DNA of 64,000 bases. It comes from Kumtagia ephedrae. GTDB lineage: Bacteria > Pseudomonadota > Alphaproteobacteria > Rhizobiales > Rhizobiaceae. Position 1 is the stretch's first letter. Each line of letters opens with the position of its first letter. The position numbers and the translations under genes were made by a program. Below, one piece after another: positions 8,712 to 15,795 of the stretch. The notes under the pieces were generated by a model. The model did not search any database, had not been told where the DNA came from, and saw nothing but the letters and a program-made list of their open reading frames with translations. The stretch covers positions 120,703-184,702 of the forward strand of contig NZ_PXYK01000011.1 in the NCBI RefSeq assembly GCF_003012745.1. Reading direction: 5' to 3'.

Positions 8712-9398
8712 ATGAGCCAGGCTGCCGACACGACCGGCGTGAACTCGGCCGAAATCCCGCTGGGCCAGAGGCTCCGGGATCGCCGGCTGGCTCTCGACCT
8801 CACCCTCAAGGACGTGGCCGACGGCGCCGGCCTGTCGGTCGGGTTCATCTCGCAGATCGAGCGCGGCATCACCATTCCGTCGCTGACCTCGCTGATCAAC
8901 GTCTGCCGGGTGCTGGGCTCCGACGTCGGCGACTTCCTGGCGCAGCCGCGCGGCGACAAGCCGGTGACCCGCCACGACCAGCGGCCGGTCTACGCGCTCG
9001 GCAGCAACGCCGTCACCTACGAGCGCCTCTCGGCGTCGTTTCCGGGCAACGTGCTGCGCAGCGTCATCTTCCACGAGCCGCCGGGTTTTCGCAGCGAGCC
9101 GATGTCGCATGAGGGCGAGGAGATATTCTTCATCCTCGAAGGCGCGCTCACGATCGAGATCGACGGCGAGCGGACGATCCTGGAGACCGGCGATTCCGTC
9201 CATTTCCCGTCCACCCGGACGCATGCGACGTGGAATCACACCACGTCGTCGACGACCGTGCTGCACACCTGCACGATGGACGTCTTCGGTGACGGGGCGC
9301 CGGCGGGCCGGCCCGAGACCAGCATGGCCGTGTCGCGCGCAACGAGCCGCAAAAGTGCACCAAAGCCGCTGAAAATACTGAAGGGGAAAACACAATGA
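8712..9398 (+). CDS. XRE-family regulator with C-terminal cupin domain
   Basis: A 228-residue two-domain regulator. Residues ~15-75 form an XRE helix-turn-helix ('LTLKDVADGAGLSVGFISQI'), and residues ~130-190 a small cupin barrel ('HEGEEIFFILEGALTIEIDG', 'GDSVHFPSTRTHATWN'). Proteins of this architecture (SutR/PuuR-like) sense small catabolites in the cupin and repress adjacent amine or amino-acid operons. GGAGAAGG precedes the ATG. Its stop overlaps the start of the binding-protein gene (ATGA), so it is the first gene of the dpp/hyu operon. The upstream palindrome is its probable operator. The effector is unknown; an N-carbamoyl or hydantoin-type compound would fit. Confidence 0.9.
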   Translation: MSQAADTTGVNSAEIPLGQRLRDRRLALDLTLKDVADGAGLSVGFISQIERGITIPSLTSLINVCRVLGSDVGDFLAQPRGDKPVTRHDQRPVYALGSNAVTYERLSASFPGNVLRSVIFHEPPGFRSEPMSHEGEEIFFILEGALTIEIDGERTILETGDSVHFPSTRTHATWNHTTSSTTVLHTCTMDVFGDGAPAGRPETSMAVSRATSRKSAPKPLKILKGKTQ

Positions 9399-11002
9399 AA
9401 AGCCTGCTCAAGCCATTGGCGGCGACGCTTGTCGCCGCCACCTCGCTCGCCGGCCTTGCGGTCGTCGCCGTGACGCCTGCCGCTGCCGAAACCGTGCTGC
9501 GCCTCGATGAGGTCGCCGTCGGCGAACTCGATCCCGGCAAGGCTACGGACTATGCCGACTCGATCCTGATGTTCAACATCTACGACACGCTGGTGCTGGC
9601 CGCGCAGGGCGGGCCGGGCGTCGTGCCGCATCTCGCCGAAAGCTGGGAGACCGACGGCAAGACCTACACCTTCAAGCTGCGCTCCGACGTGAAATTCCAG
9701 AGCGGCAATCCGCTGACGGCCGAGGACGTGGTCTTCTCGCTCGACCGCATGAAGGCGCTGGGGCAGGGGCTCTCCTATCTCTTCGCCAATGTCGAGAAGG
9801 CGGAAGCCGTCGATCCGGCCACCGTCAGATTCACGCTGACCAGCCCCTATTCGCCCTTCCTGTCGGCGCTGCTGCGCCTGCCCATCGTCGACAAGAAGCT
9901 CGTTTCCGAGAACCTCGGGGCAGGCGACGGCGACATGAAGGACTGGGGGCAGGGCTATCTCTCGACCCACGCCGCCGGCAGCGGCGCCTACAAGGTCGTC
10001 TCGCACAATCCGCAGGAAGAGACGGTGATGGCCAGGAACGCCGACTATTTCCTCGGCGTTCCCGCCAAGGCGCCCGACACGGTGCGGCTGCGCTACGGGC
10101 TGGAGGCCGCCACCGTGCGCACGCTGATCGCCCAGGGCGAGCACGACATCACCTCGCAATGGCTGCCGCCGGAGGTGCTGAAGGCGCTGGCCGCCGGCGG
10201 CGCGCAGCTGCTCGTCGAGACCGGCGGCTCCGGCTTCTACATCAAGATGAACACCACCAGGAAGCCGCTGGACGATCTGAACTGCCGGCTGGCGCTCACC
10301 TATGCCTTCGACTACGCCGCCGGCGTCAAGATGGTGGCGATCACCGACGAGGTGTCGCAGGGCAGCCCGGCCTCCGGCCCGCTGCCGGCCGGCATGCTCG
10401 GCGCGCTGCCGGCCTCGGAAGCCTATGCCCGCGACCTCGACAAGGCGAAAGAGTACCTTGCCCAGTGCAAGTACAAGCCGGAGGACTTCACCCTCGAGCT
10501 GTCCTGGGTGGGCGAGGTGCCGCTCGAGGAGCGTTACGCGCTGCTGATGCAGGCGAATTTCACCGAACTCGGCATCAAGTCGGAAGTCCGGAAGATCCCG
10601 TGGGCGCTGTTTTCCGAGCAGGTCACCAAGCCGGAGAACACGCCGAACATCAGCCAGGTCTTCGTCAACGCCGTCACCGGCGATCCCGACACGCTGATCT
10701 ACGGCATGTATCATTCCTCGGCCGCCGGCACCTGGCAGTCGCCGGAATATCTGAAGGACGCCAAGGTCGACGAACTGCTCGACAGGGGCCGCACCGAGAC
10801 CAGCGACGAGCAGCGCGCCGCCACCTATACGGAGGCCGGCAAGCGGCTGAAGGAACTCGCACCGACGATCTTCGCCTATGACCAGAACGCCGTGTTCGCG
10901 GCGAGCAAGCGCGTCTCGGTTCCGGCGCTCACCGACAGGAGCAAGGCGTTCGGCTTGACCGGCATGGCCTTCACCTTCCGCCTGATGGAAATGAACGAAT
11001 AG
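9395..11002 (+). CDS. Peptide/opine-type ABC transporter substrate-binding protein (SBP_bac_5)
   Basis: A 535-residue periplasmic binding protein of extracellular solute-binding family 5 (DppA/OppA/GsiB). The N-terminus is a clear signal peptide with basic residues, a hydrophobic core and cleavage likely after 'TPAAA'. The body has family features such as 'PHLAESWETDGKTYTFKLR', 'FQSGNPLTAEDVVFSLDR' and 'YTEAGKRLKELAPTIFAYDQ'. It delivers an oligopeptide-like or modified amino-acid ligand to the permeases encoded next. Linkage to hydantoinase and racemase genes suggests a cyclic ureide, N-carbamoyl amino acid or peptide ligand; this is inference. A GC-rich hairpin follows the stop. Confidence 0.92.
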   Translation: MKSLLKPLAATLVAATSLAGLAVVAVTPAAAETVLRLDEVAVGELDPGKATDYADSILMFNIYDTLVLAAQGGPGVVPHLAESWETDGKTYTFKLRSDVKFQSGNPLTAEDVVFSLDRMKALGQGLSYLFANVEKAEAVDPATVRFTLTSPYSPFLSALLRLPIVDKKLVSENLGAGDGDMKDWGQGYLSTHAAGSGAYKVVSHNPQEETVMARNADYFLGVPAKAPDTVRLRYGLEAATVRTLIAQGEHDITSQWLPPEVLKALAAGGAQLLVETGGSGFYIKMNTTRKPLDDLNCRLALTYAFDYAAGVKMVAITDEVSQGSPASGPLPAGMLGALPASEAYARDLDKAKEYLAQCKYKPEDFTLELSWVGEVPLEERYALLMQANFTELGIKSEVRKIPWALFSEQVTKPENTPNISQVFVNAVTGDPDTLIYGMYHSSAAGTWQSPEYLKDAKVDELLDRGRTETSDEQRAATYTEAGKRLKELAPTIFAYDQNAVFAASKRVSVPALTDRSKAFGLTGMAFTFRLMEMNE

Positions 11003-11015
11003 GCTGATTTTGCTG

Positions 11016-11040
11016 GCCGGTGGCTATCTTTGCCGCCGGC
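11016..11040 (+). other. Intercistronic hairpin after the binding-protein gene
   Basis: GCCGGTGGC (11016-11024) pairs with GCCGCCGGC (11032-11040) with one G-U pair around a 7-nt loop. There is no following T run, so it looks less like a terminator than an mRNA-stability or attenuation element that keeps binding-protein message above permease message. Similar hairpins sit at two other binding-protein/next-gene junctions here. Confidence 0.45.
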
Positions 11041-11063
11041 AAACCGCCCGACGAACGGAACCG

Positions 11064-12092
11064 ATGATGCTGCCTGTCGTCCGCCTCCTCGCGAAGCGGC
11101 TGGGAACCTCGCTGATCGTGCTGATCGGGGTCTCCATGCTGATCTTCGCCATCGCCCGGGTGATCCCCGGCGACCCGGCGCGCATCGCGCTCGGGCCGAA
11201 CGCCTCGGCCGAGCAGATCGCGGCGCTGCGCGAGCGGCTGCATCTCGACCAGCCGATCGTCGTCCAATACGGCCACTTCCTGTCCGATCTGGCGCGCGGC
11301 GACCTCGGCGTCTCGCTTTACACCAACCGGCCGGTGATGACCGATATCGCCCAGTTCCTGCCGGCGACGCTGGAACTGGTGCTCGTCTCGGGTCTGATGA
11401 TGGTGCTCATCGGCCTGCCGCTCGGCATCCTCTCGGCGCGCTACCGCGACAGCTGGATCGACAACCTGATCCGCCTGGTCACGCTGCTCGGCGTCTCCGC
11501 CCCGGCCTTCGTCTGGGCGGTGATCCTGATGCTGCTGTTCGCTTATTTCCTGCCGCTCTTCCCGATCGCCGGACGCATCTCCGACAGTTTTACCATCCCG
11601 CCGGCCACCGGCTTCCTGCTGGTCGACACGCTGATCGCCGGAAATGTCCGTGCCTTCGGCAATGCTGCCTGGCATATCGTGCTGCCGGCCTTTGCGCTGG
11701 CGCTGTCGGGCATCGGCCAGGCGGCGCGGCTGGTCCGCTCCAACATGGTCGAGACCTACGAAAAGCCTTACATCGAGATGGCGCAGTCCTACGGCTTTCC
11801 CGGCAGGCGGATCGCCCGAAAATACGCGTTCCGGCCGTCTATGATCCCGTCGCTGACCATCATCGGCCTCGATTTCGCGGCGATGCTCGGCAACGCCTTC
11901 CTGGTCGAGGCGGTGTTCGCCTGGCCGGGCCTGTCGCGCTACGGCGTGGCGGTGATCCTGCGAAAGGACTTGAACGCCATCATCGGCACGGTGCTGATCA
12001 TCTCGGCGATGTTTTTGATCGTCAACGTTATCGTCGACCTGCTGATCGCCTTCATCAACCCGCGTATCCGCTATTCGCAGAGGGCGGGGTGA
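11064..12092 (+). CDS. Dipeptide-type ABC transporter permease (DppB-like)
   Basis: A 342-residue inner-membrane permease of the OppB/DppB family. 'LAKRLGTSLIVLIGVSMLIF' begins the first helix and 'VIPGDPARIALGPNASAEQI' is the typical first periplasmic segment. The EAA loop appears as 'VETYEKPYIEMAQSYGFPGRR', followed by 'FLVEAVFAWPGLSRYGV'. I chose ATG 11064 rather than the TTG at 11010, because the preceding hairpin occupies that stretch and residues before the ATG are not permease-like. It pairs with the DppC-like permease, from which it is separated by an unusual ~450-nt repeat-bearing gap. Confidence 0.92.
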   Translation: MMLPVVRLLAKRLGTSLIVLIGVSMLIFAIARVIPGDPARIALGPNASAEQIAALRERLHLDQPIVVQYGHFLSDLARGDLGVSLYTNRPVMTDIAQFLPATLELVLVSGLMMVLIGLPLGILSARYRDSWIDNLIRLVTLLGVSAPAFVWAVILMLLFAYFLPLFPIAGRISDSFTIPPATGFLLVDTLIAGNVRAFGNAAWHIVLPAFALALSGIGQAARLVRSNMVETYEKPYIEMAQSYGFPGRRIARKYAFRPSMIPSLTIIGLDFAAMLGNAFLVEAVFAWPGLSRYGVAVILRKDLNAIIGTVLIISAMFLIVNVIVDLLIAFINPRIRYSQRAG

Positions 12093-12546
12093 TGGAGAGG
12101 CTCACGCGAAGCGCCCCCTCCACCGCCTTCGGCGGTCCCCCTCCCCCGCTTCGCAGGGGAGGACCCTCCGTTGCGGCCGGCTACGCCGTCGATCCTCCCC
12201 CGTTTACGGCAGGGCTGTCCGGGGAAAATTTTTGGGCAATGCAGACGAGTCCTCGGACACGGGTTTGCAACCCAAGATGGGCGAGGCGCGTATTGTTTCC
12301 GACTGCCAGCCGCTGCAAGCATCGTTGCGGGAGCGTCGAAGGACCTTCCAAATTGCGAAAATGCAAGCAGTGCGAGTCGTCGAAGGCTGGGTTTGCAACC
12401 GAAAACCGTTCCCCGGACAGCCCTGCGTTTACGGGGGAGGGGGACCACGCGAAGCGTGGTGGAGGGGGCGCCCGGGAAGCCGAAACGCATTTGGCCGGCA
12501 GGCCAGAGGAGGGCGTCGCTGGTCACACCATCTCGCGAGTGTGCCC
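12093..12546. repeat. ~365-nt intergenic element with nested inverted repeats, between dppB- and dppC-like genes
   Basis: This non-coding gap holds a structured element from about 12108 to 12472. The outer arms (12111-12148 and 12432-12471) are inverted copies of about 38-40 nt, each with its own small palindrome such as CCACCGCCTTCGGCGG. The inner arms (12194-12226 and 12409-12440) are near-perfect inverted copies that include CAGGGCTGTCCGGGGAA. Inside, GGGTTTGCAACC occurs twice (12260, 12390). No transposase or convincing gene is present. It interrupts an operon whose flanking genes encode partner permeases. It resembles palindromic intergenic elements common in rhizobial genomes; the exact family is not identified. 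Confidence 0.75.
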
Positions 12547-13380
12547 ATGAACCGCACCCTCGCCATCCTGTTGCGCAACCCGCTGTCGCTGCTCGGCCTG
12601 GCACTGGTCGCGCTCGTCGTGCTGTCGGCGATCTCCGCCGACTTCATCACGCCCTTTCCGGAGCATGCCGGAGCGGTGGTCGACTTCGCCAATTTCAACA
12701 AGGCGCCGGAATGGCCCTACATCATGGGCACCGACCTGGTCGGCCGCGACCTCTTCACCCGCATCGTCTACGCCTACCGCATCTCGCTGATCCTCGGCGT
12801 GGTGGTGCTGGCGATCGCGGTGCCGATCGGCGTCACCATCGGCCTTGTCGCCGGCTATTTCGGCGGCTGGGTCGAATATGTGCTGATGCGGGTCACCGAT
12901 GTCTTCCTGTCGATCCCGCCGCTGGTGCTCGCCATGTCGATGATGGGTGTGCTGGAGCCGACGCTGACCAACGGCATGATTGCGGTGACCGCCATGTGGT
13001 GGCCCTGGTACACGCGGCTCGTCTACAATCTTGCGCGCTCCGAGAAGGAGGAAGGCTACGTCCTCGCCGCCGAGGTGATCGGCGCGTCGAAGGCGCATGT
13101 CATGTTCCGCGAGATCCTGCCGAATTGCGTGCCCTCCATCCTCACTAAGATGACGCTCGACCTCGGCTTCGTCATCCTGATCGCCTCGTCGTTGTCCTTC
13201 CTCGGCCTCGGCGTGCAGCCGCCGACGCCGGACCTCGGCTCGATGGTGGCGGACGGCGCGAAATACCTGCCGGACTCGTGGTGGCTCACCGTCTTTCCCG
13301 GGCTCGCCATCCTGGTCGCGGTGTTCGGCTTCAATCTCGTAGGCGACGCATTGCGCGAGATTCTGGGAGCCGAGCAATGA
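12547..13380 (+). CDS. Dipeptide-type ABC transporter permease (DppC-like)
   Basis: A 277-residue permease of the OppC/DppC family and partner of the DppB-like gene. The first helix is near residues 10-32; 'ADFITPFPEHAG' follows, and the OppC hallmark 'IMGTDLVGRDLFTRIVYAYR' is clear. The EAA loop is 'EEGYVLAAEVIGASKAHVMF' and the C-terminus has 'SLSFLGLGVQPPTPDLGSMV'. The ATG at 12547 was chosen because all family motifs lie downstream; the frame is open through the repeat but codes nothing sensible there. The stop overlaps the ATPase start (ATGA). Confidence 0.92.
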   Translation: MNRTLAILLRNPLSLLGLALVALVVLSAISADFITPFPEHAGAVVDFANFNKAPEWPYIMGTDLVGRDLFTRIVYAYRISLILGVVVLAIAVPIGVTIGLVAGYFGGWVEYVLMRVTDVFLSIPPLVLAMSMMGVLEPTLTNGMIAVTAMWWPWYTRLVYNLARSEKEEGYVLAAEVIGASKAHVMFREILPNCVPSILTKMTLDLGFVILIASSLSFLGLGVQPPTPDLGSMVADGAKYLPDSWWLTVFPGLAILVAVFGFNLVGDALREILGAEQ

Positions 13381-14267
13381 GCGCGCCGACGCTGCTGATC
13401 CGCGACCTGAAACTCGGCTTCCGCAGCTATGCGGGCATGCTGGAGGTGCTGCACGGCATCTCGCTGCACATCGCCAAGGGCGAGCGCGTGGCGCTGGTCG
13501 GCGAATCCGGTTCCGGCAAGTCGGTCACGGCGCGCATCGTGCTCGGCCTGATCCAGTCGCTGCGCAGCGCCCGCGTCTCCGGCCTGGTCGAGTTCGAGGG
13601 CCGCGATCTGGCGAAGCTTTCGGAGCGGGAACGCCACGCGCTGCGCGGCACAAGAATGTCGATGATCTTTCAGGATCCGACCTCCTCGCTCAATCCGGTC
13701 TACACGATCGCGACGCAGTTCCACGAGGTGCTGCTGCGCGGCAGCCCCGGCATCTCGCAAGCCGAGGCGCGTCGGCGCGCGGTGGCGGCGCTCGACGACG
13801 TGGCAATCTCCGAACCGGAGCGCGTGCTCGATTCCTATCCGTTCCAGCTTTCCGGTGGCATGAACCAGCGTGTCATGATCGCCATGGCGCTCGCCAACGA
13901 GCCATCGCTGCTGATCGCCGACGAGCCGGGCACGGCGCTCGACGTCACCGTGCAGGCGCAGACGCTCACGCTGATGCGCGACCTCACCGAAAGACACCAC
14001 ACGGCGGTGCTGTTCATCTCGCACAATCTCGGCGTGGTGCGCGAGTTCGCCGACCGCCTCTACGTCATCTACAAGGGCCGCATCGTCGAGCAAGGACCGA
14101 CGGCGGCCTTGTTCGACGACCCGCGCCACCCCTATACGCGGGCGCTTTTGCAGGCCGTGCCGCGCATCACCGGCGGCGGCATTCCCGAGATCGAAGACGC
14201 ATCGGAAGCCTATTTCGCGCCGCTGGTTGTGCGTGAGGGTTTCGGCGAGCCGGGGAGGGCGGGATGA
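13377..14267 (+). CDS. Dipeptide-type ABC transporter ATPase (DppD-like)
   Basis: A 296-residue ABC ATPase of the OppD/DppD type. It has the Walker A motif GESGSGKS, Q-loop 'MIFQDPTSSLNPVYTI', signature 'LSGGMNQRV', Walker B '[18 protein letters not shown]' and the H-loop as 'LFISHNLGVV'. The H-loop is followed by the oligopeptide-specific C-terminal segment ('DPRHPYTRALLQAVPRI'). It powers uptake with the DppB/C-like permeases and the DppF-like ATPase. A 61-nt perfect inverted repeat immediately follows its stop and separates it from dppF. Confidence 0.93.
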   Translation: MSAPTLLIRDLKLGFRSYAGMLEVLHGISLHIAKGERVALVGESGSGKSVTARIVLGLIQSLRSARVSGLVEFEGRDLAKLSERERHALRGTRMSMIFQDPTSSLNPVYTIATQFHEVLLRGSPGISQAEARRRAVAALDDVAISEPERVLDSYPFQLSGGMNQRVMIAMALANEPSLLIADEPGTALDVTVQAQTLTLMRDLTERHHTAVLFISHNLGVVREFADRLYVIYKGRIVEQGPTAALFDDPRHPYTRALLQAVPRITGGGIPEIEDASEAYFAPLVVREGFGEPGRAG

Positions 14268-14282
14268 TGATCGTTGCTGGTC

Positions 14283-14462
14283 GTGCTCCTTCGCACCCCC
14301 CTCTGTCCTGCCGGACATCTCCCCCGCAAGGGGGGAGATTGGCTGTCATCAATGGTTTCGCCAATCTTTCACGTCGAAGGTTGGCGAAGCCAAAGCGGCC
14401 GGCCAATCTCCCCCCTTGCGGGGGAGATGTCCGGCAGGACAGAGGGGGGTGCGAAGGAGCAC
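14283..14462. repeat. 180-nt element with 61-nt perfect inverted-repeat arms
   Basis: Positions 14283-14343 and 14402-14462 are exact reverse complements over 61 nt, as far as I can align them by eye. The 58-nt loop carries a second, imperfect hairpin (TGGTTTCGCCAATCTT against AAGGTTGGCGAAGCCA). The transcript could fold into one long stem. It lies between the DppD- and DppF-like ATPase genes and contains no gene of its own. It belongs to the style of palindromic elements scattered in rhizobial genomes. Confidence 0.85.
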
Positions 14463-14472
14463 GGAGCCTCAT

Positions 14473-15306
14473 ATGCGGGAGCCATCCCGCGTGACCCGAC
14501 CGCTGCTCTCCCTTCGCTCCGTCTCGAAAACCTTCACCACCGCCGGTCGCATGGTGCGGGCGGTCGACGACGTCTCCTTCGATGTCGCGAAGGGCGAGTG
14601 CCTGGCGATCGTCGGCGAGTCCGGCTCCGGAAAATCGACCGTCGCCCACATGATCCTCGGCATTTATCCGCAGAGCGCCGGTGAAATCCTGTTAGACGGC
14701 AGTCTACTGCCGGCGCGGCGTGCGCTCATCCATCGCCGCGCCATCCAGCTCGTGCAGCAGAACCCGCTCTCCTCGCTCAATCCCAAGCGCAGCATCGGCG
14801 CCTCGCTCAGGCTGGCGCTCGACGTGCACGGCATCGGCGAAAGGAGCGCGCGCTGGGACCGTGTCGGTCAGTTGCTTGAGGAGGTCGGCCTGCCCGCGGA
14901 CTTCCGCTCGCGCGCGCCGTCGACGCTGTCCGGCGGGCAGCGGCAGCGCGTGGCGATCGCCCGGGCGCTTGCCTGCCAGTCGGAGCTGGTGGTGCTCGAC
15001 GAGCCGACCTCGGCGCTCGACGTGCTGGTGCAGGCGCGCGTGCTCAAGCTGCTCAACGAGCTGCGGGCTCAGCGCGGGCTCACCTACGTCTTCATCACCC
15101 ACGACCTGTCGGTGGTGCGCAACGTCGCGACCCGCGTCGCCGTGTTCGAGAAGGGCCGGCTGGTCGAGCTTTCCCCGACCGAGACCGTATTCACCAATCC
15201 GAAGCATCCCTACACGCGCCGGCTGATCGGCGCCGTTCCGGTCGTCACGGCGCAAGAGGCTGAACTGCGCGGTCGGCTCATGGAGAAGAGCAATGCAAGT
15301 GCCTGA
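14473..15306 (+). CDS. Dipeptide-type ABC transporter ATPase (DppF-like)
   Basis: A 277-residue ABC ATPase of the OppF/DppF type. It shows Walker A GESGSGKS, Q-loop 'QLVQQNPLSSLNPKRSIG', signature '[15 protein letters not shown]', Walker B 'VVLDEPTSALDVLVQ' and 'YVFITHDLSVVRNVA' with the H-loop His. The C-terminal peptide-transporter tail ('NPKHPYTRRLIGAVP') is shorter than in many relatives. ATG 14473 directly follows the repeat element; the open frame upstream is repeat sequence. The last 14 nt overlap the GAF-protein gene. Confidence 0.92.
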   Translation: MREPSRVTRPLLSLRSVSKTFTTAGRMVRAVDDVSFDVAKGECLAIVGESGSGKSTVAHMILGIYPQSAGEILLDGSLLPARRALIHRRAIQLVQQNPLSSLNPKRSIGASLRLALDVHGIGERSARWDRVGQLLEEVGLPADFRSRAPSTLSGGQRQRVAIARALACQSELVVLDEPTSALDVLVQARVLKLLNELRAQRGLTYVFITHDLSVVRNVATRVAVFEKGRLVELSPTETVFTNPKHPYTRRLIGAVPVVTAQEAELRGRLMEKSNASA

Positions 15307-15793
15307 CTACTCCGCTTTCACCAAGGCCGTCGCGGCCGCCGGCGCGACGCCCGAGACGGCGTTCGCGGCACTCTGGGCGCTGACGCGCGACGTCGTCGGG
15401 GTCAAGCTGTTCACGGTCATGACCCATGACGGCCGCAGCGGCATGGCGCAGCGCATCTATTCCAACATGCCCGACGCGTATCCGGTCTCGGGAACCAAGC
15501 CTGCCAACGAGACCGACTGGTCGCGCCAGGTGATCGGCGAGAAGCGCACCTTCGTCGCCAACGACATCGACGGCATTGCCGCCGTCTTCTCCGATCACGA
15601 GCTGATCCGGTCGCTCGGCTGCGAGAGCGTCATCAACGTGCCGATCATCGTCGCCGGCGAGGTCAAGGGCACCATCAACTGCCTGCATGAGGCCGGCTTC
15701 TACACGCCCGAGCGGGTCGAGGCCGCCGAGGCGCTGAAGCTGCCCGGCGCGCTCTGCCTGCTGCTCAACGAACTGTCTGCCAAGGGAGATTGA
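15293..15793 (+). CDS. GAF-domain protein of a hydantoinase operon
   Basis: A 166-residue single-domain GAF protein ('FAALWALTRDVVGVKLFTVM', 'LGCESVINVPIIVAGEVKGT', 'INCLHEAGFYTPERVEAAEA'). No catalytic or DNA-binding domain is attached. GAF domains bind small molecules. Stand-alone versions can be enzymes such as free methionine-R-sulfoxide reductase, but only scattered cysteines are visible here and the fRMsr cysteine pattern is not obvious. It overlaps the DppF-like gene and ends just before hyuA, so it is co-translated with the transporter and hydantoinase. A ligand-binding or accessory role for the operon's substrate is inferred; the function is unknown. Confidence 0.75.
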   Translation: MQVPDYSAFTKAVAAAGATPETAFAALWALTRDVVGVKLFTVMTHDGRSGMAQRIYSNMPDAYPVSGTKPANETDWSRQVIGEKRTFVANDIDGIAAVFSDHELIRSLGCESVINVPIIVAGEVKGTINCLHEAGFYTPERVEAAEALKLPGALCLLLNELSAKGD

Positions 15794-15795
15794 CG

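Noticed and set aside
12093..12546. Insertion sequence or small genes in the dppB-dppC gap
   Set aside because: Several short open frames exist on both strands, but none has a ribosome site or recognisable product, and all are created by the palindromic arms.
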